From contig DATMEB010000016.1 in the NCBI GenBank assembly GCA_035557095.1, positions 1 to 20,942 on the forward strand: a stretch of 20,942 nt of DNA, read 5' to 3'. The notes under the pieces are model-generated. The model was not told the origin of the DNA. It saw nothing but the letters and a program-made list of their open reading frames with translations, and did no database searches. Below, piece by piece: positions 1-6,379 of the stretch. Source of the stretch: JALZDI01 sp035557095 (GTDB lineage Bacteria; Actinomycetota; Actinomycetes; Propionibacteriales; Nocardioidaceae). A program made the position numbers and the translations under genes. Every line of letters starts with the position of its first letter. The first letter of the stretch is position 1.

Positions 1-408
1 GTCGAGCTGCTCGGGCGTGAGCCGGTCGACGAACCAATGGCGCACGGCGGCCACGTGCCCGGGCGCCGCCTTGGCGATGGCGGCGCGCCCGGCGTCGGTG
101 ACGACGACGAAGGCACCCCGGTGATCGCTCGGGCACTTCTCGCGCCGCACGAGACCCCGGTCGGCCATGCGCGACACGTGGTGTGACACCCGGCTCTTCT
201 CCCATCCCAGCTCGGCGCCGAGCTCGAAGGCGCGGAGCCGACCGTCGGGCTGGTCGGTCAGCACGACGAGGACCGTGTAGTCGGAGTACGAGAGCTCGGA
301 GTCGTCGGCGAGCTCGCGGGCCAGCGCGGCGTTGAGGCGATGCCACACGGCCTGCACGCCCCTCCAGGCCCGGGCCTCGCGCTCGTCGAGCCATCTCACG
401 TTGTCCAT
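1..408 (-). CDS. MarR-family transcriptional regulator, C-terminus cut by window edge
   Basis: The minus-strand frame opens with ATG at 408-406 and stays open for all 136 codons to base 1, so the C-terminus lies outside the window. The translation shows the MarR winged-helix pattern: an N-terminal helix (RAWRGVQAVWHRLNAAL), then LSYSDYTVLVVL, the DNA-recognition region (LGWEKSRVSHHVSRMADRGLVRRE, about residues 70-93) and the wing (SDHRGAFVVVTDAG, about 96-109). It is a predicted cytoplasmic dimeric repressor. It diverges from the yceI-like gene, and a 14-bp palindrome lies between them, so it probably represses that gene and perhaps itself. The start is supported by TAGAGT six bases upstream on the minus strand, giving a leaderless transcript. 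The ligand cannot be read from the sequence. Confidence 0.9.
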   Translation of the reverse strand, partial: MDNVRWLDEREARAWRGVQAVWHRLNAALARELADDSELSYSDYTVLVVLTDQPDGRLRAFELGAELGWEKSRVSHHVSRMADRGLVRREKCPSDHRGAFVVVTDAGRAAIAKAAPGHVAAVRHWFVDRLTPEQLD

Positions 409-414
409 GGGCGC

Positions 415-420
415 ACTCTA
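415..420 (-). promoter_or_regulatory. -10 box of a leaderless marR-type promoter
   Basis: On the minus strand TAGAGT (matching TANNNT) sits six bases before the ATG at 408. No Shine-Dalgarno sequence fits between them, so transcription would start at or next to the ATG. Confidence 0.45.
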
Positions 421-431
421 GTCCGGAATAG

Positions 432-461
432 TTGACATGTCACCCATGTTGGAGACATCAT
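432..461 (+). promoter_or_regulatory. Predicted promoter of the YceI-family gene
   Basis: A perfect TTGACA (432-437) lies 18 bp before CATCAT (456-461, 4 of 6 to TATAAT). Transcription would start near 468-470, on the edge of the operator palindrome. The -35 is also part of the 10-bp palindrome TGACATGTCA (433-442). Confidence 0.45.
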
Positions 462-469
462 CGGACGCA

Positions 470-483
470 GTTGATCCATCAAC
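470..483. promoter_or_regulatory. Candidate MarR operator palindrome
   Basis: GTTGATCCATCAAC has perfect 6-bp arms around a CC centre. It sits at the predicted transcription start of the downstream gene, between a divergent MarR regulator and its likely target, which is the usual position of a MarR operator. Confidence 0.5.
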
Positions 484-534
484 CAACAGGTTGGGATCGT
501 AGTTCCGCCCGCCCATTGCACCAGGAGAGGCCCC

Positions 535-1089
535 ATGAGCACCACGACCGCCGAGTCCGCCACCGGCACCTACGCCATCGATCCGACCCACAGCCGCATC
601 GGCTTCGTCGCCCGCCACGCCATGGTCACCAAGGTGCGCGGCTCGTTCAACGAGTTCACCGGCACCGGCTACTTCGACGCCGAGAACCCGGCCGACAGCC
701 ACGTGGAGCTGACCGTCGAAGCCGCCAGCATCGACACCCGCAACGCCGACCGCGACGGCCACCTGCGCAGCAACGACTTCTTCGACATGGAGAACCACCC
801 CGAGATCACGTTCGCCTCGACCGGCGTACGCCAGACCGACGACACCACCGTCCAGGTCACCGGCGACCTCACGATCAAGGGCGTGACCAAGCCGGTCACG
901 GTCGACTTCGAGTACCAGGGCTCGGCCACCGACCCCTTCGGCAACGAGCGGGTCGGCTTCGAGGGCGCAGTGACCATCAACCGCAAGGACTGGGGCGTCA
1001 ACTGGAACGCGGCCCTGGAGACCGGCGGCGTCCTGGTCAGCGAGAAGGTCACCCTCGAGTTCGAGGTCTCGGCGGTCAAGAACGCCTGA
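535..1089 (+). CDS. YceI-family protein
   Basis: The 184-residue product has the YceI lipocalin-like beta-barrel pattern: GTYAIDPTHSRIGFVARHAMVTKVRGSF near the N-terminus, the central DVELT/AASIDTRNADRDGHLRSNDFFD region with the conserved arrangement before the FFD motif, and the C-terminal VTINRKDWGVNWNAALETGGVLVSEKV. Family members bind polyisoprenoid-like hydrophobic ligands. Unlike E. coli YceI, it has no signal peptide, so it is predicted to be cytoplasmic, as is common for the actinobacterial branch. ATG 535 follows the Shine-Dalgarno sequence AGGAGAG. It is monocistronic, followed by a strong hairpin, and divergent from a MarR gene that probably controls it. Confidence 0.92.
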   Translation: MSTTTAESATGTYAIDPTHSRIGFVARHAMVTKVRGSFNEFTGTGYFDAENPADSHVELTVEAASIDTRNADRDGHLRSNDFFDMENHPEITFASTGVRQTDDTTVQVTGDLTIKGVTKPVTVDFEYQGSATDPFGNERVGFEGAVTINRKDWGVNWNAALETGGVLVSEKVTLEFEVSAVKNA

Positions 1090-1140
1090 GCACACCGCAC
1101 AGGCCCGATCGCCCCTCCGGCTCGGGCCGCCTGAAGCGGA

Positions 1141-1175
1141 CGAGGCCCCCGCACGTGCGCCGTGCGGGGGCCTCG
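1141..1175 (+). terminator. Hairpin terminator after the YceI-family gene
   Basis: Perfect 14-bp arms (from CGAGGCCCCC at 1141 to its complement ending at 1175) flank a 7-nt loop. There is no T-run, which is usual for GC-rich actinobacterial terminators. It lies 52 bp after the stop codon. Confidence 0.7.
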
Positions 1176-1262
1176 CTCTGCATGGGGACCCGAAGCAGAC
1201 CAGGGTCCGTCCCCGGACGGGACAGCCCCTGATGTCCGGCCGCCGATCCTGCGGCCTACCGG

Positions 1263-1336
1263 GGTGAGTGACGGGATTCGAACCCGCGGCCACCTGGACC
1301 ACAACCAGGTGCTCTACCAGCTGAGCTACACCCACC
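1263..1336 (-). tRNA. tRNA-His (anticodon GTG)
   Basis: The minus strand folds as a full cloverleaf. The acceptor GTGGGTG pairs with CACTCAC (one G-U), the D-arm has the TAGCTCAGCTGGTAGAGC pattern, the anticodon stem CCTGG/CCAGG holds the loop TTGTGGT, and the T-arm has GGTTCGAATCCC. Two histidine identity marks are present: an extra 5' G (position -1, base 1336) opposite a C discriminator (base 1263). The encoded bases after the discriminator are CCG, so the CCA end is added after transcription. The gene lies downstream of orn on the same strand. Confidence 0.96.
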
Positions 1337-1368
1337 ATGCCGTGCGCACACGTGGCGCGGCGCAAAAG

Positions 1369-1374
1369 AGTGTA
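1369..1374 (-). promoter_or_regulatory. Possible -10 box for tRNA-His
   Basis: TACACT on the minus strand lies about 33 bp before the tRNA 5' end. I see no clear -35. Confidence 0.3.
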
Positions 1375-1404
1375 ACGGCTGCGCGACGTGGCGGATAAAC
1401 CGGC

Positions 1405-2016
1405 TCAGCCGTCGGCGCCCAGCGACCCGCCGTGCTCTGCGGCCAGCGTCCTGGCGGTGTCGGAGTCGGGCCCGGGCGGCTCGACGAACACGGCCGACCG
1501 GTAGTAGCGCAGCTCCTCGATGCTCTCGCGGATGTCGGCGAGCGCCCGGTGGTTGCCGTTCTTCGGCGGGCTGGCGAAGTAGACCCGCGGGTACCACCGG
1601 CGTACCAGCTCCTTGATCGACGACACGTCGACGATGCGGTAGTGCAGGTAGGCGTCGATGTCGCGCATGTCGCGGGCGAGGAACGCCCGGTCGGTCGCGA
1701 CGGTGTTGCCGGCCAGCGGGGGGCGGGTGCCCTTGGCGACGTGGGCGTGGACGTACTCGAGGACCTGCGCCTCGGCCTCCTGCAGCGTGCACCCCTGGTC
1801 GAGGACCTCGAGCAGGCCCGACTCGGTGTGCATCTGGCGTACGACGTCGTTCATCTGCTCCAGCGCGGAGCCCGGTGGCTTGATCACCAGGTCGACGCCG
1901 TCGCCGAGGACATTGAGGTCGAAGTCGGTGACCAGGGCGGCGACCTCGATGAGCGCGTCTCGTTCGAGGTCGAGGCCCGTCATCTCGCAGTCGATCCACA
2001 CCAGTCGGTCATTCAC
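1405..2016 (-). CDS. orn: Oligoribonuclease
   Basis: The 203-residue product matches Orn, a DEDDh 3'-5' exonuclease that degrades 2-5-nt RNAs and pGpG at the end of RNA decay and c-di-GMP turnover. Visible family motifs are VWIDCEMTGLD (catalytic D9 and E11), LAGNTVATDRAFLARDM (third acidic residue) and the YFASPPKNGNHRALADIRESI block with the catalytic H and D. The length equals the family norm. ATG 2016 lies 13 bp after a TAGGCT-like -10 on the minus strand. The C-terminal tail after PGPDS is variable and poorly conserved in the family. tRNA-His lies just downstream. Confidence 0.97.
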   Translation of the reverse strand: MNDRLVWIDCEMTGLDLERDALIEVAALVTDFDLNVLGDGVDLVIKPPGSALEQMNDVVRQMHTESGLLEVLDQGCTLQEAEAQVLEYVHAHVAKGTRPPLAGNTVATDRAFLARDMRDIDAYLHYRIVDVSSIKELVRRWYPRVYFASPPKNGNHRALADIRESIEELRYYRSAVFVEPPGPDSDTARTLAAEHGGSLGADG

Positions 2017-2034
2017 AGCACGACAGCCTATGCC

Positions 2035-2049
2035 TTCGCGTTTCGCGAA
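2035..2049. repeat. Perfect 15-bp palindrome between orn and the MauE-like gene
   Basis: TTCGCGTTTCGCGAA has 6-bp arms and a 3-bp centre. It sits in the divergent region upstream of both orn and the redox gene pair and could be an operator. It does not match the actinobacterial LexA consensus. Confidence 0.35.
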
Positions 2050-2126
2050 CTTCGCCGGTGCCGCGTCGGCCGAACCTATGGTGGTTATGGGCGTTTTCGG
2101 AGCAGCGCGAAGGTGGGGAGACGGCG

Positions 2127-2606
2127 TTGGCGGACCCGCGAGGCTGGTGGGCGTGGGCGGGGCTGGTGTCCCGGCTCGTCGTCGGCGCCGTCTGGGTCGT
2201 GGCCGGAGCGCTCAAGCTGCCCGACCCGGCGCTGAGCGTGCGGGCCGTGCGCGCCTACCGGCTGCTGCCGGAGGCGGTCGTGCCGGTGGTGGGGTACGGC
2301 CTGCCCGTGCTCGAGGTGGCGATCGGGCTGCTGCTGATCATCGGGCTCGGTATCAGGGTCGTGGCCTCGGTCTCGGCGGTGCTGTTCCTGGTCTTCATCG
2401 TGGGCATCGCCTCCGCCTGGGCCCGAGGGCTGCAGATCGACTGCGGGTGCTTCGGTGGAGGCGGCTTCCGGGCCGACGCGACCGCGCAGTACCCATGGGA
2501 GATCGCCCGCGACGTCGCGCTCCTCGCCTTGTCTGTGGCCTTGGTCGTACGCCCGCGGACCGCGCTGGCGCTGGACGACCGGGTGCTGCTGAGGGAAGAG
2601 GTCTGA
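2127..2606 (+). CDS. MauE/DoxX-family redox-associated membrane protein
   Basis: The start chosen is TTG 2127, because a strong GGTGGGGAG Shine-Dalgarno sequence sits about 6 bp upstream. An in-frame GTG at 2058 would add 23 residues of non-membrane sequence. The 159-residue product has four predicted membrane helices (about 10-28, 51-75, 77-98, 127-142) and a Cys-x-Cys pair (C106, C108) in the IDCGCFGGG motif typical of the MauE/DoxX group. MauE was described as needed for methylamine dehydrogenase maturation, but no mau genes are present here. The next gene starts 1 nt after the stop and encodes a DsbA-type protein. The inferred job is therefore passing electrons or disulfides across the membrane to that partner. 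Confidence 0.85.
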   Translation: MADPRGWWAWAGLVSRLVVGAVWVVAGALKLPDPALSVRAVRAYRLLPEAVVPVVGYGLPVLEVAIGLLLIIGLGIRVVASVSAVLFLVFIVGIASAWARGLQIDCGCFGGGGFRADATAQYPWEIARDVALLALSVALVVRPRTALALDDRVLLREEV

Positions 2607-2607
2607 G

Positions 2608-3357
2608 ATGGCGTCGAGCTCGCGCGACCGCGTCCGGCAGATGCAGCAACAGCAGCGTGCCGCTGCCAGCCGACGCCGCGGCGTTGCCGTGGCGCTGGTC
2701 GTCGTGGTGGTGCTGGCCGTGGTGGTCGGTGTGGGCATCGCGGTGCAGATGTCGCGTTCGGAGGTGTCCGGCGGCGCGGTCTCCGGTGATGCCGTGCCCA
2801 GCGGCGTGGTGGACCGGTACGCCGTGCCACGCGGCGACCGCTCTGCTCTGGTCACGCTCACGCTCTACGAGGACTTCCAGTGCCCCGTCTGCCGTCAGGT
2901 CGAGGCGATCATCGGCCCGACGGTCGACAGGTACGTCGAGAGCGGGACGGTGCGGGTCGAGTACCGCCCGATCGCCTTCCTCGATGCCGCGTCGACCACG
3001 GAGTACTCCTCACGCGCGCTGAACGCCGCGGCCTGCGTGCTCGACGAGCGCGGTACGGACGGCTTCGTGCGGATGCATGACCTGCTGTTCGCCGACCAGC
3101 CACCGGAGGGCACCGACGGCCTCAGTGACGCGCAGCTGACCGCGCTGGCCGCCCGGGCCGGGGCCGAGCGCGGGACCGTCGCCGGCTGCATCGACGACGA
3201 GAGGTTCGCGAGCTGGGTCGACGCTGCGACCGAGCAGGCGTCCAAGGACGGCGTGAACGCCACGCCCACGATCCTGGTTGACGGCAAGCAGCTGCGGCTC
3301 AGCGGCCAGGAGAGCCCGGCCACCACGCTGCGCGAGGCGGTCCGGGCCGCGAGCTGA
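2608..3357 (+). CDS. Membrane-anchored DsbA-type thioredoxin-fold protein
   Basis: The 249-residue product has a positively charged cytoplasmic N-terminus (RQMQQQQRAAASRRR), one membrane helix (about 25-47), then an extracytoplasmic thioredoxin-fold domain. The redox motif is CPVC (C92, C95) in LYEDFQCPVCRQ. The cis-proline loop is GVNATPTILVDGK, about residues 215-227. A further Cys pair candidate lies in AACVLDERG and AGCIDDERF. Family members oxidise or isomerise disulfides in secreted proteins. The ribosome-binding site GAGGGAAGAGG lies inside the end of the MauE-like gene, and the 1-nt gap indicates co-transcription and coupling. The pair is probably one functional redox unit. Confidence 0.92.
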   Translation: MASSSRDRVRQMQQQQRAAASRRRGVAVALVVVVVLAVVVGVGIAVQMSRSEVSGGAVSGDAVPSGVVDRYAVPRGDRSALVTLTLYEDFQCPVCRQVEAIIGPTVDRYVESGTVRVEYRPIAFLDAASTTEYSSRALNAAACVLDERGTDGFVRMHDLLFADQPPEGTDGLSDAQLTALAARAGAERGTVAGCIDDERFASWVDAATEQASKDGVNATPTILVDGKQLRLSGQESPATTLREAVRAAS

Positions 3358-3396
3358 CCCGCGCGAGCGGCCCTTCTCGTCCGAGCCGGTCGCTGG

Positions 3397-3402
3397 GACA
3401 CT
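3397..3402 (+). promoter_or_regulatory. Possible -10 box for the AraC-type gene at 3409
   Basis: GACACT ends six bases before the ATG, the same geometry as the other leaderless starts in this window, although the first base differs from TANNNT. Confidence 0.25.
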
Positions 3403-3408
3403 GACGGC

Positions 3409-4215
3409 ATGCCGAGCGTGAGCGCGTCGTCGCCACCGGCTCGACGCCGCGCGTCGACGCCGGTCACGTCCGGCGTCAGGCCCGCGGCCACGGACACGTA
3501 TCGCGAGTACGCCCCGCCGGCCGGTCTCGAGCCGTTGGTGTCCTGTCTCTGGGAGGGCGTGGAGGCCACGGACCGGCCCTGGCGGCTGGTTCCCGACGGA
3601 TGCGTCGACCTCGTCCTGGTCGGCGGCCGCGAGCTCGTCGTCGCCGGTGCCGACACCGGGCCCCGGGTCGTCGACCTGCCGGCGGGCACGCGTTCGCTCG
3701 GCATCCGGCTTCGACCCGGCGCGGCCGGGGCGGTGCTCGGGATGCCCGCATCGGAGCTGCGCGACCAGCAGGTCGCGGCCGACCTGGTCTGGGGCGTGGC
3801 CAGCGCCCGGCTGCGCGAGGCCGCGACGCTCACCGAGCCCGCGCGGTCAGCGCTCTGTCTGGACCTTCTGGCCGGTGCGGTGGCGGCGCGGCGGGCCGCA
3901 CCCGACCCCCTCGTACGCGTCGCGTCCCGGCACCTGTCGATGCCGGGCGCGAGCATCTCCGGCGTGGCCGCGGACCTGGGGCTCAGCGAGCGGCAGCTGC
4001 ACCGACGGACGACGGCCGCCGTCGGCTACGGCCCCAAGCTGCTCGCCCGGGTAGGCCGGCTGCGCCGGTTCGTCACGTTGACCGAGGAGTCGCTCGCGAT
4101 CCGTGCGGTCGAGGCCGGCTATGCCAGCCAGGCACACATGAGCGACGAGGTACGCCGGCTGACCGGGGCCACACCCGTCCGATTCCTGGAAGAGGCGACG
4201 CTCACCGGCGCCTAG
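3409..4215 (+). CDS. AraC-type helix-turn-helix transcriptional regulator
   Basis: The 268-residue product has an N-terminal sensing domain of the DUF6597 type (YREYAPPAGLEPLVSCLWEG, LVPDGCVDLVLVGG, GTRSLGIRLRPGAAGAVLGMPASELRD). A C-terminal AraC DNA-binding domain follows, with two helix-turn-helices: ISGVAADLGLSERQLHRRTTAAVGYGPK (about 182-209) and IRAVEAGYASQAHMSDEVRRLTGATPVRFL. The first 25 or so residues are low-complexity Ser/Ala/Arg, so a start closer to residue 30 is possible. No Shine-Dalgarno sequence is seen, and a -10-like GACACT lies six bases before ATG 3409. The next gene starts 10 bp downstream, so it may share transcripts with this regulator. The effector is unknown. Confidence 0.9.
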   Translation: MPSVSASSPPARRRASTPVTSGVRPAATDTYREYAPPAGLEPLVSCLWEGVEATDRPWRLVPDGCVDLVLVGGRELVVAGADTGPRVVDLPAGTRSLGIRLRPGAAGAVLGMPASELRDQQVAADLVWGVASARLREAATLTEPARSALCLDLLAGAVAARRAAPDPLVRVASRHLSMPGASISGVAADLGLSERQLHRRTTAAVGYGPKLLARVGRLRRFVTLTEESLAIRAVEAGYASQAHMSDEVRRLTGATPVRFLEEATLTGA

Positions 4216-4218
4216 CGT
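4213..4218 (+). promoter_or_regulatory. -10 box overlapping the upstream stop codon
   Basis: TAGCGT includes the TAG stop of the AraC-type gene and ends six bases before ATG 4225, the spacing expected for a leaderless transcript. No Shine-Dalgarno sequence is present. Confidence 0.4.
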
Positions 4219-4224
4219 GACCGC

Positions 4225-5082
4225 ATGAGCATCGACACCCACGCAGCCGAACAGTTCGTCCACGCCAACGCGCGCATCCTCGAGCGGCATCTGCTCGCGG
4301 TGCTGCTGCACGACGGCAGGGTCTCCGCCGTCCTCGACGCCTTGCGTGCCTACCGCAACCCCGACGGAGGCTTCGGCTACGCCCTCGAGCCTGACGTCCG
4401 CGACCCGTTCAGCCAACCGGCCGCGACGTTGGACGCGCTACGCATGCTGCGCGAGGTCGGCGCGTCGACCGACCCGATGGTCAAGGAAGCCGCCTCCTGG
4501 GTCGCGTCCGTGGCCAACCCCGACGGCGGGGTCCCGTTCGTGCTGCCGTCGGCCGTGGACTACCCGCGAGCGCCGTGGATGCAGCCGTCGGCCGACGGCT
4601 CCTGGCTGACCTTCGCCCTCGTAGGGGAGCTCCTGGCGGCCGGCGCTACGGACGAGCCGTGGCTCGAGCGCGCCACCGACTGGTGCTGGAACCGGCTGGA
4701 GAACGGCGAAGACCTCGGCGCCTACTGGGTCAAGTTCGCGCTGGTGTTCCTGGACGCCGTACCCGACCAGCGACGCGCCGAGGACGCCCTGCGGCGACTG
4801 CGTCAGGTGATCGGGCCGGACGGGTCCATCCCCGTGCCCGGCGGCCGCGAGGACGAACGGCTCACACCGACCATGCTTGCCGAGCGCCCGGATGCGCGCA
4901 GCCGGACGCTGTTCACCGACGAGCAGTTCGAGCAGGACCTCGACCGGCTGGAGCAGGAGCAGCAGGACGACGGCGGATGGACGTTCGACTGGCTGGCGTG
5001 GTCACCGGGGCAGTCGGTGGAGTGCCGCGGGCTCATGACGGTGCAGGCGTTGACGGTGCTGCGGGCGTACGGGCGGATCTGA
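4225..5082 (+). CDS. Alpha/alpha-toroid protein of the prenyltransferase/terpene-cyclase fold
   Basis: The 285-residue product carries repeats typical of the six-hairpin toroid fold. These are NPDGGFGYALEPDVRDPFSQPAATLDAL (about 46-73), NPDGGVPFV (about 98-106) and, near the C-terminus, DDGGWTFDWLAWSPGQSVECRGLMTVQALTVLRAY, a QW-like motif. I find no DXDD motif of squalene cyclases, no signal peptide and no membrane helix. The enzymatic activity, if any, is unknown, and the family is usually annotated as hypothetical or prenyltransferase-like. It follows an AraC-type regulator by 10 bp and may be regulated with it, although its own TAGCGT -10 box suggests independent leaderless expression. Confidence 0.8.
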   Translation: MSIDTHAAEQFVHANARILERHLLAVLLHDGRVSAVLDALRAYRNPDGGFGYALEPDVRDPFSQPAATLDALRMLREVGASTDPMVKEAASWVASVANPDGGVPFVLPSAVDYPRAPWMQPSADGSWLTFALVGELLAAGATDEPWLERATDWCWNRLENGEDLGAYWVKFALVFLDAVPDQRRAEDALRRLRQVIGPDGSIPVPGGREDERLTPTMLAERPDARSRTLFTDEQFEQDLDRLEQEQQDDGGWTFDWLAWSPGQSVECRGLMTVQALTVLRAYGRI

Positions 5083-5142
5083 CCCGCCAGCCGGGCCAGG
5101 CGGAGTACCGTCGGGTTGTCGGCCAGGCGGGGGAGGTCTGCG

Positions 5143-5682
5143 ATGACGGTAGCCGGATGGCAGGTCCCGAGATCGGGCGAGTTCTGGGCCGTGGCGTCGC
5201 TGCTGCTCGGAGCCGCGGTCGCGGCGGTCCTCGGGGTGTTCGCCGTGTATCACACGCCGTCCCAGGCGGTCCCGACGCTCGGGTTCGAGACCGCAACCGC
5301 GATGAAGGTCTGGCTCGGCGCTACCGCGGGCGTCTTGGCGCTCGTGCAGCTGGCCACCGCTGTCCTGATGTACCGACGGGGCGGACGCGGCATCGCGCTG
5401 GTGCACCGCGGCTCCGGCATGTTGGCGGTGGTGCTCAGCCTCCCGGTCGCCTTCACCTGCATCTGGTCCCTGGGATGGGCCGACCAGAACCCGCGGGTGC
5501 TCATCCATTCGCTGGCGGGGTGCCTGCTGTACGGCGCCCTCGTCACCAAGATGCTCGCGCTGCACGTGCCCCGGATGCCGTCCTGGCTGGTCCCGGTCGC
5601 CGGGTCGCTGCTGCTGACCGGCGTCGTGGCGGCCTCGCTGACGACGTCGTGGTGGTACCTCGCCGAGTTCGGCACGCCGTAG
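5143..5682 (+). CDS. DUF6529-like multi-pass membrane protein
   Basis: ATG 5143 was chosen because GGGGGAGG lies 6-8 bp upstream; an in-frame start at 5116 is less likely. The 179-residue product has about five predicted membrane helices: FWAVASLLLGAAVAAVLGVFAVY, MKVWLGATAGVLALVQLATAVLMY, GSGMLAVVLSLPVAFTCIWSL, VLIHSLAGCLLYGALVTKMLAL and SWLVPVAGSLLLTGVVAASLTT. Histidines at the start of the third helix (VHRGSG), in the fourth (IHSLAG) and just after it (ALHVPR) resemble the haem-ligand layout of cytochrome b561-like proteins. That is inference only. It follows the toroid gene by 60 bp on the same strand. Confidence 0.8.
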   Translation: MTVAGWQVPRSGEFWAVASLLLGAAVAAVLGVFAVYHTPSQAVPTLGFETATAMKVWLGATAGVLALVQLATAVLMYRRGGRGIALVHRGSGMLAVVLSLPVAFTCIWSLGWADQNPRVLIHSLAGCLLYGALVTKMLALHVPRMPSWLVPVAGSLLLTGVVAASLTTSWWYLAEFGTP

Positions 5683-5694
5683 CCCGCATCGGGG

Positions 5695-5931
5695 TCAGGG
5701 TGTGCGGTCACGCTCGCGTGCTGGCCTCGTGTCGGTGAGGCCGAGCTGGCGCAGCCGGGTCCAGGTGACCGTGCGCATCTCCACGTCGCTGAACGACGAC
5801 GGCAACGCCCCGATCCAGCGGTGCGCGGCCGGGGCGAGGCGGGGACCGTCGATCCCGTCCAGGACCTCCAGGCGGCGCTGGCTCATGACCTCGGTGACGA
5901 GCCGCTGAACCAGCTGCTTGCCGGCTTCGAG
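5695..5931 (-). pseudogene. Unidentified ORF remnant (possible decayed C-terminus)
   Basis: On the minus strand a frame runs from an in-frame TAG just above 5931 to a stop at 5695. It reads like real protein (EAGKQLVQRLVTEV, then RLEVLDGIDGPRLAPAAH and SFSDVEMRTVTWTRLRQLGL) and has a mixed composition unlike the Arg/Pro-rich shadow frames nearby. The only ATG is at 5886 and would cut the first helix-like segment; no Shine-Dalgarno sequence is seen. I do not recognise the family. It may be the C-terminal remnant of a lost gene or a short gene starting at 5886. Without it, the stretch from 5683 to 6008 is empty. Confidence 0.3.
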
Positions 5932-6008
5932 CTAAGGCGTGGGACTCAACCTCCGCACGGGGCCCACAAGCGACGTGGGGACCGGCGCGTCGCAGGCGTG
6001 GTGTCGGC

Positions 6009-6257
6009 CTACTCTCCACGCGTGAGCTCTTGCTCTCCACGGGTGAGCTCTTGGCAGCGTCGGCAGCACTGCATGAGCCCCGGTTGCCAGGGGTGGCCGG
6101 AGTCGGTGACGCGAAGCGGGGCGTTGGTGCCCTCTGTGCAGAGCGCGAAGCCCTTGCCGGGGCGCACGGCGTGCAGCCAACCTGTCGGGATCTCGCGATC
6201 GGCGCGCTTGTACTGGTCGGGGTTGTGGTAGGCCTCGTGGCCCTCGTGCAGCTCCAT
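6009..6257 (-). CDS. Small Cys-rich hypothetical protein
   Basis: The 82-residue frame starts at ATG 6257, with GAAGGG six bases upstream as Shine-Dalgarno sequence. The frame stays open further upstream, and GTG 6314 is an alternative start. The sequence (MELHEGHEAYHNPDQYKR, then GWLHAVRPGKGFALCTEG, then DSGHPW and GLMQCCRRCQ) contains four cysteines and several histidines that could bind a metal such as zinc. There is no signal peptide or membrane helix. The C-terminus ends in two copies of QELTRGE, made by a 21-bp tandem duplication. I do not recognise a family. It lies downstream of and in the same direction as the TetR gene. Confidence 0.5.
   Translation of the reverse strand: MELHEGHEAYHNPDQYKRADREIPTGWLHAVRPGKGFALCTEGTNAPLRVTDSGHPWQPGLMQCCRRCQELTRGEQELTRGE
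6012..6053. repeat. Tandem 21-bp duplication at the end of the Cys-rich ORF
   Basis: Units 6012-6032 and 6033-6053 are identical except at one base (6021 C against 6042 G). They encode QELTRGE twice on the minus strand, ending at the stop codon. Confidence 0.9.
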
Positions 6258-6379
6258 GCGAAGCCCTTCGGGGTATCTCGGTCGGGTCGCGACCGGCCGC
6301 AGCTCTTGCGGCACCCCCGAGATGCCTACTCGTGAACCTAGTGCGTTCGTGGCTTCTGCGCAGCGTGCTCGGTCGCGCT

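Noticed and set aside
1658..3022. Long plus-strand open frame across orn and the MauE-like gene
   Set aside because: Its composition is Arg/Ala/Ser-rich with no domain, and it is antisense to orn and out of frame with the clear membrane-protein gene; it is a GC-rich shadow frame.
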